DNA from: Platanthera guangdongensis
Taxonomy: Eukaryota; Streptophyta; Magnoliopsida; Asparagales; Orchidaceae
NCBI GenBank assembly: GCA_039583875.1
Contig: CM077151.1
Coordinates: 110,750,609-110,814,608 of the forward strand
Length of the DNA stretch: 64,000 nucleotides
Reading direction: 5' to 3'
The notes beneath the pieces were generated by a model. It saw only the letters and a list, made by a program, of their open reading frames with translations. It had not been told where the DNA came from and ran no database searches. The position numbers and the translations under genes are program-made. Below, one piece after another: positions 1 through 11,954 of this stretch (the stretch's first letter is position 1; every line of letters starts with the position of its first letter).

Positions 1-1800
1 CATGGTTAAAGTTTCAGCCCATATGGACCACAACAGGTTAGGTAAACCCCCTTGCATGTGTTGGCTTGTAAAGGGCTTGGTGTGCTTATAGCCAAAAACA
101 AAAAATGAAATATTGAATGCACAGCCCTTTTGGACCACTGACTTAGTATTACCTTAAGTATCCTCCCCTCTTTGGGGAAGATGGTTGAATTAGGGTTGAT
201 TTACCCTTGGACCCAAGTTCACACCCTAAGGAAGGACCTTTGGGGGTTGTGAAGGACATAGGGGAAAATGCCCTTGTATGGCCTTGTAATTTAGTAGAGA
301 GATACCTTATGTATATTTAAGCCTCTGGTTGAAATGTTAGGTAATTTAGAAGTAGTTAAGTACCTCAAAAGTCAAACCCTAGCTTTAGGGTAGAAGCACT
401 ATTAGGTCAAAACAGTATCTTAACATCCTCTAAAAATTGTCAAAATGGGGTAGAATGTATCTTACGGTGAGTTGAACCCCTAGATATTTTTAGTGGAATT
501 TTATAGATTATATTAATGGTAGTTCCTTTGTTAAATATCAAAGTGTCCAATTTAGTATTTGATTTAATTTGATCATTTGGTTTAAATGGAATCTAGTAAA
601 ATTTTGCCAGTAGAGGTTTTTGACCTAAATAGAGGTCTCTGAAGTTTATTATAATTTTTAAAGGATTTTATATATTTCTTCCTTCATAAATTTTATAAAG
701 GCCATACTTGGTAAATAAATCATTTAAAGAATAATTTAACTTGTAAAAATGTGAATTTTGGCCACTGATGTTTTTAGGATGATATCTACTGTTAGGAAGT
801 TAATTAGGAATTTTTGAAGTATATTCATAGTATTTGATTCACAATTATTCCCTTTGTAGATATTTGTATTGAATTTATTTAGAATTAAATATTCTGTGAA
901 AAATCACGAAAGTTGGCCAGTGATAATTTTAGGATTGTAGTAGTGTAATATATTTAACTCAAATTATTTGGATGATAATTTCAAGTAGTTAATTTACAAA
1001 TCTTGGAATATGGGAATTACTGCTAAAATAATTTTAGGACACTTAAATGTTTGTAGAAAATGTCAAATTTGGAAATTGTCACTTTTAGATGTATGGAATG
1101 TTATCATGGATTTATGAAACATTAATCATGTCTAAAATGTATACTTCATGATCAACTTGACAATAATTGGCTCTTGTAAGAAATTATTTAAATAGAGGAT
1201 TAATTGAGGAAAATATAATATTCTGGAATTAAATCATTTATGTCATGATAGGACTCCAGTAATAACCTAGGTCATTCGGATGAAAACTTGAAGGACATCC
1301 TATCATGAACATCACTTGGTATAGGTTGGTCTACAAATAGTAATTTGGGGAAAAGTTGTATTAGGATAAGAGTTGGAATAGTGTAGAGTTAGTCGTGTTG
1401 AATTGATGAGTCACCATATAAGTTCTAAGGAGTGGTGGGAATCGAGTTGATGTGTGTTAGAAGGTACGCGAGTTCGACGAAAGATCGTCATTCCCGCAAG
1501 AGTGAAAGGTCTAAACTACCCTAGGATTAGCCTATCGCAATATGAGAAGGTAATGGGTAAGGGAATCAACCAATTATAATAATAAGTATCTTGCAAAAGG
1601 GAACGTTGGGCGTAATCCCAACATAGTTCCTAGTGCCCCTTGAGATCCCTTCACAGGGAATACCGGAGGTAGTCCTGGGTTAACGTAAACTGAACTAACA
1701 AGCTGAAAAGAGTAACTTAGTAATTAGGGATTGCATATTTCACGAACACAGATAGCACAGGAAGATAGTTGGGAGCTTCGGCTTGGATGGTTATGAGACT

Positions 1801-1930
1801 GACGTTTTGGTCCGGCGAGCTTTGGCTCGGTTGATAATTGTGACGGACGTTTGGGTCCGGCGAGTTGTGGCTCGGTTGATACTTGTGACGGACGGGATGG
1901 TCCGGGGAGCTTTAGCTCGGTACTGATATG
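1801..1930 (+). repeat. 45-bp tandem repeat, 3 copies, in G1 LTR
   Basis: Three head-to-tail copies start at 1801, 1846 and 1891. Each begins GACG and contains TGGTCCGG, CGAGC (or a variant) and GGCTCGGT (AGCTCGGT in the last). The copies differ at several sites and the last is shortened. The same trio occurs in the 3' LTR copy at about 45305-45430, so it predates the G1 insertion. Confidence 0.85.
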
Positions 1931-2996
1931 ATAAAATCGCATGTGCACGAAAGGAAAGAAAATTAAGGTGGTGGGTCTTCGGTATGGGTTAGTCGTTGCA
2001 CCGACGCCAATACGCTGACTCGATAAGTGTGGTTTAACACTTCGCCAAACTTAACTCCAGCGGTCCAATCGGCAAGAGTACGCGGTAGTCCGCTTAGTGC
2101 ACCAAGTGTTGAGGCGTACGATAGGTCAGAGCGGTAGTGCTATTACTGGTTTTGAGGTGGGCGAGGCCCAACCCACCGCATCCGTCTGCCACTACGGAGG
2201 TATCCTGGGAGGTAACAGCTCCGAAAGGGGGAACTAAAGGTCTGTGTGTACAGAGTCGGGTGTGTGTGTTGCACTTGCATGTTCCATCATACCCACCATA
2301 TAGATGCATATCATAATCATTCATAATAACCTGTGACACCTAAAGTATAAGTGGAATAGGACGCTTATACATTAGGACCTGCAAAACGACCCCTTGGTCT
2401 ATAAGCTTGTGTGGGTAAGTTTATAAATTAAGGTCAATTTTGATATATTTACACTATTTGTGATAACCGACACCCCAACATATAAAGTGGTATGGGACAT
2501 TTTATACGATGGGAGTCTTGTAGAAGATCCCTTGGCTTATGTGTACTCACATAAGTGAAGGTTAAATTCTTTTCTTACTTTACCTATTACAACATGATTA
2601 TAAATTGCTAGCTAGTTCCCCCTGTCACCTATTTTCGATAACTCTCCACTTTCACGTCCTTTCCTTTCTTCCTCCCCGCTCGGTGCCTAGGAGTATGGGG
2701 AAAGGGGTGGGGGACGATAGGGCTTAGTCTTATAGACTAACGATTTTCGAACCACATCATATTAGGGGATCGTGGAGCCCAGTATGGAGGAGCAGCCCAG
2801 GAGACTGGTGCGATTGGAGAAGGGGCAGTCTAGCTCAGGAGTACAACTAGCTGGGATCGTGAGTCCCGACTTCTAGTAGTTATTTTATTTTGCTTCCGCA
2901 TGAGAGATCTGTAGTGAGGATATTGATGTACCGGGCTTAAGCCCTTCATTTCTGTACTCTTTTACTATTCTGTGGACACTCACTTCCTGGAGATTT

Positions 2997-3006
2997 TATA
3001 TATATG
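2997..3006 (+). promoter_or_regulatory. Possible TATA box of G1 LTR
   Basis: A TTATATATATG tract lies about 180 bp before the LTR end and is the strongest TATA-like run in the last kilobase of the LTR. The position suits a U3/R boundary, but AT-rich runs are common, so this is only a candidate. Confidence 0.3.
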
Positions 3007-3185
3007 TGATTTATTGTGGACTTACATGTCTATACTCTTGTAATGCTACTTTTGTGATCAATAAGTCCGACAGAATTGGCGTTTTGTAGTGACGATCTTC
3101 CCGGGCGCGAAGGTGTCACCGCAAAGCGGCGGTTCTGGGCATAAGACCCCGGTGTTTTAAACGAAAAAAGGGGGGATCTTATAAG

Positions 3186-3197
3186 TGGTATCAGAGC
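3186..3197 (+). other. G1 primer binding site (initiator Met-tRNA)
   Basis: TGGTATCAGAGC matches the complement of the 3' end of plant initiator methionine tRNA, the usual primer for plant Gypsy chromoviruses. It sits 2 bp after the LTR end. The 265 bp from here to gag hold a leader. Confidence 0.93.
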
Positions 3198-3462
3198 AAA
3201 CCTCGATCGAAAAGTAATAGTCCACAACCCCTGGGTCACCCCCACGCGAGTTTAGTTTGCGGACAAACTAAGAAGCGGAAGCTGTGGTGTGCGCATGTGG
3301 GGATCACATATATAATTGTCCATTTTAGTTAAGGTTGAAAAATTTCTGACGATAAATTTTGTGGCGCAGCCTCCAGCACTGCCTACACCACCGGGTGGAA
3401 CCCCATAGATTCCGAAAGTTGCACCACCGCCGCCGGTTCCCACTCAATTCCTACAGTCTGAC

Positions 3463-4494
3463 ATGGGACAGACTCTGACGGCTATCTTGGAAGCCTTCAG
3501 GAACCAACAGGCCCCGGCTCCGCAGCCTATTCTGGGAGCCAACTGGCTCAGCATCTTTAGAGGACTCTCTCCCCCGTCCTACTTGGGGACAGAGGTGGTA
3601 GTTCGGACAGAGGAATGGCTAGACATCATGGAGGAGATGCTGACAGGGATACGGAGCCCTTTGGAGGAAAGGGTGCCACTGGTTGTTTCCTGCTTGGAGT
3701 CCCATGCCAAGCGGTGGTGGAAGACAGTTCTGGAGACTACCTTTGCTGATAGGGAGCCTGCCGAGGTGACGTGGGAGGAGTTTAGGCCCATGATGTTGGA
3801 GCACTTTGTTCCGCAGTCGGACCGAGACGAGCTGGAGGATTGCTTCTTGTAGTTGAAGCAAGGCTCCAGGACGGTGGTGGAGTACCATCGAGAGTTCAAC
3901 CATCTGGCCCGTTTTGCAGATTCTTACCAGCTAGATGAGGCAGCGTACACCAAGAGGTTCTACAAAGGTTTACGGGAAGACATGAGGGATGCCCTTCTTT
4001 TCGTTTCGAACGGGCCTATCACTCGTATTCTGGAGATGGCGAAAAGGTTAGAGGCAGATTGGCTCACCACCAGAGGCCGAAAGCGGCCAACAGAGGATCA
4101 GAGCCGGGGAGCCCGGAATAAGCAGCGGTGAGGTCGTGCGTCAGAGGTACGAAATATGGAGGATCAGCCTCGACAGGAGGTGAGGCAAGAGCCGAGGGAG
4201 CAGGTGACGCTGGCCCTCAACCTATTCAGATGCAAGATGTGCAGAGATCGGGAGGTGGGGCTTACACTCCGCCGGAATGTTACCACTGTCATCAAGTGGA
4301 GCACATCAAGAGAAATTGTCCCGTGAGAGGGATGCCTCCACCAGCACCGCAGATTGCCCCACTGGCTCAGCATTATGGAGGCCGAGGACATGGCCAAGGA
4401 TGCGGATATCAGGGTAGAGACCGCAGGCCGGAAGGACAGCAGATTTATGCACTGGACCTGGCTCAACCCAGGAACCCAGAGCAAGTGATCACAG
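3463..4494 (+). pseudogene. gag: G1 gag, broken
   Basis: Capsid-type retrotransposon gag followed by one CCHC zinc knuckle (CYHCHQVEHIKRNC, about 4283-4324). The ATG at 3463 is the first usable one, but a proline-rich stretch in the same frame continues upstream to about 3361 with a TAG at 3406-3408, so the original start was probably further left. Breaks: TAG at 3850-3852 in the middle of the gag domain; TGA at 4129-4131, readable as CGA mutated at a CpG; and a shift from that frame to the zinc-knuckle frame near 4200. Without splicing, the reading frame ends at a TAG at 4539-4541, inside the candidate intron that follows. Confidence 0.88.
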
Positions 4495-4622
4495 GTACGA
4501 CCGAAAAGTTTTCTTTTTACTTAAGTTCTTTCCTTTCCTAGAAAAGTAGTTTCATGAACTTGAATTATTAAGACTAGGCAGGAAAACCAGAAATAGAACT
4601 CTAAGTAAATTTACAATCTCAG
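4495..4622 (+). other. Candidate GT-AG intron at G1 gag/protease junction
   Basis: The segment starts ACAG|GTACGA and ends ATCTCAG|GC, 128 nt. Joining 4494 to 4623 leaves the zinc-knuckle frame in phase with the protease frame; unspliced, a stop at 4539-4541 separates them. The host reading frame, both splice consensus ends and a matching segment at the same position in G2 (15398-15473) support a real intron controlling the Gag to Gag-Pol ratio. No transcript evidence is available here. Confidence 0.6.
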
Positions 4623-7600
4623 GCATCGTCTTCATTTGCGGCAAGACTGCACACACTCTCTTCGACATGGGTGCTTCACACTCGTTTGTGTCGGAGACCT
4701 TTATCCAAGGGTTAGGAGGCGTGGAGAGGATCACAGCCAAGACATTACGGATACGGCCACCCGACGGGTCGGAGCTGTTCGCATCATCCCATTGCGATCT
4801 GGAGGCATGGATAGGGGGAAAACCCTTCAAAGATCCAGCGACAATTATGTTACTGCCTGATTATGATCTGATTCTGGGTATGACCTGGCTCCATTGGAAC
4901 CATGCCCAGATTGACTGCTTGGCCAAGAGGATTACCCTGAGATATGGGGACTCGTTCGTCGTGATGGAAGGTATTAGACCCGCCTCTCATATATTCTTAT
5001 CGTCTATTCAGGCCGTCAAGGCCCACATGCAGGGCGATGAGATTTATCAGATTCTCTTCGAGATGGCGGAGGTCAAGGGATCTGTATCTGACGTTCCCGT
5101 GGTGCGAGATTTTGCGGACGTCTTCCCAGAGAAACTACCAGGGCTACCCCCGCACAGAGAGTAGGACTTCCAGATATTGCTTATGCCAAGGGCTAAGCGG
5201 GTATCCAGAGCAACCTACCGCATGGCCCCAAGGGAGCAGATAGAGTTTTGGAGTCAACTGCAGGAGTTGGTGGAAGCCGGGTTTGTCCGGCCGAGCTCTT
5301 CACCATGGGGATCCCCAGTGTTGTTTGTCAAGAATAAAGACGGAACACTCAGGTTGTGTATCGATTACTCGGCGTTGAACCGACTAACAGTCAGGAATAC
5401 CTATCCTCTGCTAAGGATAGACAAGTTGTTCGACCAGTTGGAGGGAGCCCACTTCTTCTCAAAGTTGGACTTACGATCGGGCTATTATCAGTTGAGGATT
5501 CGAGAGGAGGATATACAGAAGACTGCTTTTAGCAGCAGGTATGGACTCTACGAGTTTACCGTGATGCCCTTCGGGCTCACGAATGCGCCGTCAGCGTTCA
5601 TGACTCTCATGAACTGGGTCTTCGAGACATATCTAGATGTGTTTGTCATCGTTTTCATCGATGACATCCTCATTTACTCGAGGAGCGAGGAGGAGCACGT
5701 GAGGCATCTGACGCTGACCTTGGAGAAGCTATGGGAACATCAGTTATATGCGAAATTTAGCAAATGCCAGTTCTAGCTGAAGGAGGTGGCCTTCCTTGGA
5801 CACGTTATTAGTGGAGCAGGGTTGGCAGTAGATCCGACCAAGATTCAGGCAGTACGAGATTGGCCACAGTTGAAGACAGCTGCGGACGTACGGAGCTTCC
5901 TAGGACTTGTCGGCTACTACCGGAAGTTCGTAGAGGGTTTTTCTAGACTTGCCCTCCCACTTACCTCTCTGACAAGGAAGTATGTACCGTTTGTTTGGAC
6001 ACCACAGTGCGAGTCGGCATTCCAAGAGCTGAAACATCGACTCACTTCTGCTCCGATACTTGCCCTCCCCTCGGGGAAAGAAGGATTTCAGGTTTATGTG
6101 GATGCCTCCTACCGGGGCATGGGAGCAGTTTTGATGCAAAAGGGACATGTGATCGCTTATGCCTCCCACCAGCTGAAGAAACATGAGCAGAACTACCCAG
6201 TTCACGATTTGGAGATGGGAGCGGTTATATTTGCATTGAAGGTCTGGCGGCACTACCTTTATGGTGTCCACTGCGACATATTTTCAGATCATAAAAATCT
6301 AAAATATGTGGATACGTAGAAGGAACTGAATATCCGGCAATGCAGATGGGTGGAGTTTCTAGCGGACTATCAGTACGAGATGCACTACCATTCGGGTAAG
6401 GAAAACGTGGTGGCCGATTCACTGAGCCGGAGAGCTTCCACTTCTGGAGTAGGGCCCCAGCTTATGTCCATGGAGCTACTACGGAGTTTTGAAGAGATGC
6501 ATATCACTCTGGTATCATTTGATGACCCTGAGCGGTACGAGGAGTACCTGGCCGCTACGAACACCACCTATGATATACATGACAGAGTCAAAAATTGGCA
6601 GAGGCAGGATGCCAAGCTAGAGCCTATTTTCTGGGCCTTGGAGGCAGGCTCAGCTGGGTACTACACGATACGAGATGATCTGATATGTTTCAGAGGTCGA
6701 CTTACATACCGGATGGAGGCCAGATTCGGGAGGACATCATGGTCGAGGCTCATCATAGCAGATATTCTATATATCCCGGGATCACTAAGATGATGGCGGA
6801 TTTGAAGAAGACTCTATACTGGCCGGGCATGAAGAAGGACATCACCTACTTCGTGACCCACTGCGAGGTGTGTCAGTTAGTGAAGGCAGAGTGCAGATAT
6901 CCCGCTGGTTTATTGCAGCCACTCCCGGTGCCGGAGTGTAAATTTGAGGATATCGCGATGGACTTCATCCATGGCCTCCCTCGATCACGGGCGGGAAACG
7001 ATTCTATCTGGATAATCGTTGACCGACTGACGAAGGTGGCTAGGTTCATCCCGATCAGGAAGGAGGATGCTGTCGGAGTACTGGCACGGAGGTTCATAGA
7101 GCAGTTTTTGCGATATCATGGGGTGCCCAAGACGATCGTGTCGGATCGAGATGGACGATTCACGTCCAAGGAGTGGAGGTCAGTACAGACATACTTGGGT
7201 ACTCGACTGGCTTTCAGTACGGCCTTCCACCCCCAGATAGATGGGCAGACAGAGCGCACCAACCGGACACTGGAGGACCTGCTGAGACTGTGTATTGTGG
7301 ACCAAGGAGAGCCATGGGAGAGGATGTTGCCCCTAGTGGAGTTTTCGTACAATAACAGTCACCAGTCTAGTATACAGATGGCTCCGTATGAGGCGTTGTA
7401 TGGGCAGAAGTGTAGGACTCCGTTGTCTTAGATACAAGACGAGGATCCGAAGACTGTGGGCACGGACTTTATTGAGGATATTGAGGCACAGGTATGGCTA
7501 ATACGGGATAGAATGCTGGAGGCGCAGAGCAGGCAGGCAAAATATTATGATGCTCGGCATCGTCTAGTGGAGTTTCAGGTAGAGGATCGGGTGTTATTGA

Positions 7601-8055
7601 ATATCCGGCCGATGCATGGGGTTTCACGAGTACGTGGTCGGCGGAAGAAGCCTAGCCCGAGGTACATGGGGCCGTTCAAGATCCTGGAGCGGATCGGTCC
7701 CCTAGCTTACCGGCTGGAGCTGTCACCGGAGCTGGCCGGCTTACACGATGTCTTCCACGTATCTTCACTCAGGAGGGCTCTACTACACTCGGAGTTGCAG
7801 ATTACGGCCACTGATGGGTCGGTATCTTCGGATCGATCTGTACATTTGGAGCCGATACGGATCGACGACCAGGGGATACGAGTCTTGCGCCGCAAGAAGA
7901 TCCCGCTAGTCAAGGTCCTGTGGAGGAACCACGGACGAGAGGAGCATACTTGGGAGCCACAGGACCTGATGCAGGAAAGATATCCGGAGATATTTAGTCA
8001 GGTATACCTTGCAACCTCTCAACATGTTCAATTTACTTTCCTGTTTTTAAACTAG
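4623..8055 (+). pseudogene. pol: G1 pol, broken (PR-RT-RH-IN-chromodomain)
   Basis: Domains in order: aspartic protease (active site reads Asp-Met-Gly at about 4664, where the family has Asp-Thr-Gly), reverse transcriptase (about 5255-5770, catalytic FIDD near 5656), RNase H (about 6080-6320, with YVDAS and SDHK), integrase (His/Cys finger about 6740-6880; catalytic Asp, Asp, Glu at about 6960-7260) and a C-terminal chromodomain (about 7845-7995, VKVLWRNH and EEHTWE). This domain order defines Gypsy chromoviruses, probably the Tekay/Del group. Breaks: TAG at 5162, 5774 (a conserved Trp position), 6317 (a Gln position) and 7429, plus a one-base loss near 6704 that moves integrase to another frame. 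The element cannot move by itself. Confidence 0.93.
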
Positions 8056-8294
8056 TAGGGCTGCTCTAGGAAGAGTAGAGGCTAATATTTTGTTTATTGG
8101 GATCTTGGCTTTGCCAATTGGGCGAATTCTTCATATATTTAGGTTTCCCTTTAAACCCCACTTAGCAACCATGGCGTCAAGATGTAATATATCACTTCTA
8201 ATGTGATGTTACAAGCTTCCTTTTCTTCGATAGAAATTCCCGTAGGCTTAGCCTTGATTTTGGGGACGAAATCTTTGTTTTGTTTATTGGGATT
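8056..8294 (+). other. G1 3' untranslated segment and polypurine tract
   Basis: Noncoding stretch between pol and the 3' LTR. A purine-rich GGGGACGAAA at 8262-8271 is the best polypurine-tract candidate, although 23 bp of T-rich sequence separate it from the LTR. A 16-bp direct repeat (TTTTGTTTATTGGGAT) occurs at 8088-8103 and 8278-8293, the second copy abutting the LTR start. Confidence 0.6.
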
Positions 8295-9644
8295 TGTAAC
8301 ATCCCATTTTCAACTAGACCCCTAAGAGTGGTTTTGGCCATGACTAGGTCATGACAAAACCCTAGGATGCTAAAAAGGGCCAAGTGATAGAAGGCCAAGG
8401 TGAGAATCATCTTGGTCTGCCTATGGCACAACCTCATCACAAAACATAGGGTTTGACCTTAGGGCTTCACCATGACTCCAGGACCTCACCACAACATCAC
8501 TAACCTATTAGAGGGTCCATTGGAGTCAACCCCAAATGGCCAATTTGACCTAGGACCACCATAGGCCTAAATAGGGCAAGGTGCCCTAATCAAGGGCAGT
8601 TGACCTCTAATGTGCCCAACCAACCTTACTCAGGGCTTCCTAAACCTAAAGTGAGGTGAATGAGTCACCAAGGACCCCTTGGGGTCAACCCTAGTGGTCA
8701 TGTTGACCCAAGTCAACTCAAGCCCCTAATCTGGTCAAAGTGCCCTTACTAAGGGTAGGTGACCTCCAAAGTGTAAGGTAACCCTGCATAACCCTTTATA
8801 GACCTTAGGGGAGGCCAATGGGTCACCAAGGACCCATTGGGGTCAACCCAAATGATCAAATTGACCAAAGTCAACCCTAGCATAAGCGAAGTCAAACCTA
8901 GCCCAAATGGGCTAACCCAAGCTCAAGCCATTTTTCCCTTAGGCTAATCTCACTTTTCATAATTATTATGATTAAGTGGGCTGCACATATCATATGGAGT
9001 TGACCAGTCAACATGGGGGACTATGAGAGAGAAAATTTTGGAGGAAGAGTATTCATGACCAAGGGTCTCTCTCTCTCTCTCTCCACCATCAAGCCTTGAT
9101 ATCATTCCCCCCCCCCCATTTAATATTTTATGCATGAGTGGGCTGCCAATAGACTAGAGGATTGACTAGCCAACTTAGTGACTAGGAGAGAGAGAGAATC
9201 TCAAAATGAAGAGTAATTAGGAGAGAGAAAGGGGTATATTTAAGGGTGTTAGTGGATTAAGCCACTTGGGCCCATGCCATCAGCCCCACTTGGGCTGGCC
9301 GACACTTGGTGTCACTGAGGAGGAGGTGGATGGAGTGGGGCCCACCCATGTATGCATGGTGACAAGAACAAGGCTGGCCCGCCACCTCTCACTTAGGAAT
9401 TATCACCCCCCCCCCCCCATACTTCATCTCCCCATTTTTCCCCCTCACTTCATCACCCTCAGGACAAGGAGAGCAACAGAGAGAGAGAGAAACCAAGCCT
9501 TGGAGATGAACCCGAGCCGGAGCAGTGAAATCGAGGATCAGCGCGGCCGCCGCCGTAATGGTTCTCCGCCACTCCCCACGTCGCAAGGCCACCGGGAAGG
9601 TCCTCCCTCACCTCTCTCTTCATTCCTAGATCTTAAGAAGGTTT
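8295..9644 (+). repeat. G1 3' LTR, segment 1
   Basis: Begins TGTAACATCC directly after the 3' untranslated region. It continues across the G2 insertion: its last five bases GGTTT (9640-9644) are repeated at 19142-19146. It corresponds to LTR sequence that would lie left of the window in the 5' copy. It contains GA/CT microsatellites near 9067-9083 and 9186-9195 and C runs near 9107 and 9409. No gene is supported. Confidence 0.8.
9640..9644 (+). other. Target site duplication of G2 (left)
   Basis: GGTTT immediately before the TGTAACACC end of G2; identical GGTTT follows G2 at 19142-19146. Confidence 0.9.
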
Positions 9645-10440
9645 TGTAACACCCCCTATCCGTCGCATAGCATATAACAGTAGGTCCGGCCGGGGCCCGA
9701 CGCCATATACTATAGATAGACCGGGTGGTTACTCATGGAAACCATCCAACTAATCTTAATGTCCTACACAGAGCATACTAGCGGAAGCAGATTAATAAGC
9801 TGCAATAAAGAACCCGGCACAAAAGCATGAATGTCCACTAATACTAAATAGGAATGTTATACATACACCAGTACAAGCCTTAAGGCCTTATAAAATGGTT
9901 CACTTGATATTACATGTTTTACAAACCATGTCACGCAGGCCGGTCATACATGAATAAAGCAGTAAAAACTCCAATTAGGCCTTCGAGGGCCGGCTTTTCA
10001 ATTTGGGCTTTAGCCCGCTATTGACCGCTTGGTCCAGTTGCACCTGCACGCAACAACAAAACAAGCGCACGGTGGCAAACAAGGCAACGGTCAGCAATGC
10101 TGACCAAATTATAACGATCCCGCCCCCAACTCGGGGCGGCGATGCTCCTTCCCTGCATTTCATTAGCATAAACGAGTAATTTATCAATATTCATTTCATC
10201 ACAGGCATAGGCTCATACGGACACACACCCCATGCACTCAGGGCACATTCTCGGTGAACACAGTCTAAGTCTGCCGACTCACCACCATCCCTTTGGACGG
10301 CCAAACAATGAGGAGTTTGTCTTCCCGGCATGGGTCACGGTAATTGAAACCATAGACCGCCGAAGACCCTCATCTATGCCAACGGCTCTAATCCGAACGA
10401 CATAGAACGGGTACGGTTCCATCTAACCCGTGCTCACAAC

Positions 10441-10522
10441 GCAATGGTAATTTAAACCATATGCGCCCGCAACGGTAATTTAAACCATATTCGCCCGCAA
10501 CGGTAATTTAAACCATATGCGC
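10441..10522. repeat. 28-bp tandem repeat, 3 copies (G2 3' LTR)
   Basis: Units of 28 bp containing GGTAATTTAAACCATATGCG start at 10441, 10469 and 10497. The partner LTR has only two units (17639-17692), so one unit was gained or lost after insertion or during replication. Confidence 0.9.
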
Positions 10523-11224
10523 AGGTCAAACTTCTCCCGAGTCCCGTTTCCATCACAATTCACATAACTCGGTTATGTTCAAGTTGGCTCTCAGGCCACC
10601 AAGTTGGCAAGATCACGCATCCGCCCAGTTTTCCGGGTGCACCTTTGGGTTAATCCCCAAGGCTCCCTGTTGCAATCTACCGTGTAGAAAACCCGAAAAA
10701 TAACCAATAGCACGGAGTCTTCTCCGGCATTATGCAATGCAACATCACCGATCCAGACCAACATGTTCGCATAGGCTTCACACATCATGCCTATGTCTGT
10801 TCTTGCTTACGGACTCTACACAATGGGGACTTTACATATCTACTCGAAGGAACGCCTCCAACTCACCGCAAACTCGCGAGAGCGGGCTTCCTATGCAAAG
10901 AAGGAGAGCTTCACATGCTCAAGAAGGGGATCGTTACCCTAGTGTTCTTCTTTGGCGTCATGGAAAAGTAAGTGGATGAAAAGCACTGCACTCTCTTCGC
11001 CTCCATGGATCTGGAGTCGGCTCGAGATTTGGAGCTTCGAAGCTCCTCCAATAGCCGGATCTAGCTTCTTCTTCCTTCCTTGGCTCTCTTCTCTCTCTAA
11101 GCTTTAGAAAGATAACCACTCAAGTAAAAGTAAGGGTTTCTAAGGCCCAATCCCGGGTATATCCCATCAGGAACAACCCCCAGTCATTGGATCACCAATT
11201 AAAGAAACGAACGGCTTTGATTCG

Positions 11225-11905
11225 GGACTGAAATGTCCAATCTGGACCGAACACGGCCTGGCATATGCCCGTGTCCAGGGTCGTGTGCCTCATTCGCCGT
11301 CAAAATCGACGTGCCTGGAACAACACACGGGCATCGAACACGCCCGTGTTCGACCTGACATGCCCGTGTTCCACCTGACACGGCCGTGTGGCCGGCCGTG
11401 TACCTCCATCGATTTATCTCGAAAACAACCCGAGAACAGCACGGGTTCTAGGACACGCCCGTGTCCTTGCCCGTGTCTAACTCAACACACCTGGGCTCCA
11501 GGCCGTGTACACGGTCTCGACACTCGACACTTCATCGAGCGAAGTTCGTCGACCTCGCGACACGGCCTTGGACACGCCCGTGTCCTAGGCCGTGTGCCTT
11601 GTCTCGACATATCGTCGAGGAAAATTCGTCGACTCACCAGGACGAGTGTCGACACGGGTCGACACGCCCGTGTCGCAGGCCGTGTGCCATATCTCGACAC
11701 TTCGTCGAGTGCAGAGTGTCGAATTCATGGGCTGAGTGTCGACACGGGTCGACACGCCCTGCGACACGCCCGTATCGCAGGCTGTGTGCCCTGTCTCGAC
11801 ACAATATCGAGAGCAAAATGTCGACTTCGCCGGCTGAGTGTCGACACAAGCCTGACATACCCTGGGACACGCCCGTGTCCCAGGCCGTGTGCCTCCTGCC
11901 AGAAC
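11225..11905. repeat. Palindrome-rich array in G2 3' LTR
   Basis: Dense copies of GACACGCCCGTGTC (six-base arms GACACG and CGTGTC) and variants, mixed with CCGTGTG and TCGACAC words. Exact GTGTCGACAC occurs at 11646, 11736 and 11838. The array lies in U3 of the minus-strand element. Long ORFs on both strands here (for example 11285-12070) are by-products of stop-free palindromes. Confidence 0.9.
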
Positions 11906-11954
11906 CCAAAATTGGCCCAAAACGTCCCTCGTCGCTCTTTTGAGTTTCGGGGCG

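Larger units (their letters stand above)
1..3183 (+). repeat. G1 5' LTR (left part outside window)
   Basis: Bases 1-1618 repeat at 20219-21836 and bases 1619-2177 at 45125-45684, the scattered pieces of the G1 3' LTR. The right end is set by the primer binding site that begins at 3186; the LTR appears to end in TTATA, a one-base variant of the usual TTACA. By comparison with the 3' copy about 2.4 kb of this LTR lies left of the window, so the full LTR is about 5.6 kb. Over 1618 aligned bases I count roughly 48 substitutions by eye. No gene is seen in it; small ORFs here are not conserved and are not called. Confidence 0.9.

Noticed and set aside
9266..9649. 127-codon + ORF in the G1 3' LTR
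   Set aside because: Low-complexity, ends at the G2 junction, the corresponding 5' LTR part is not in the window and no domain is seen.
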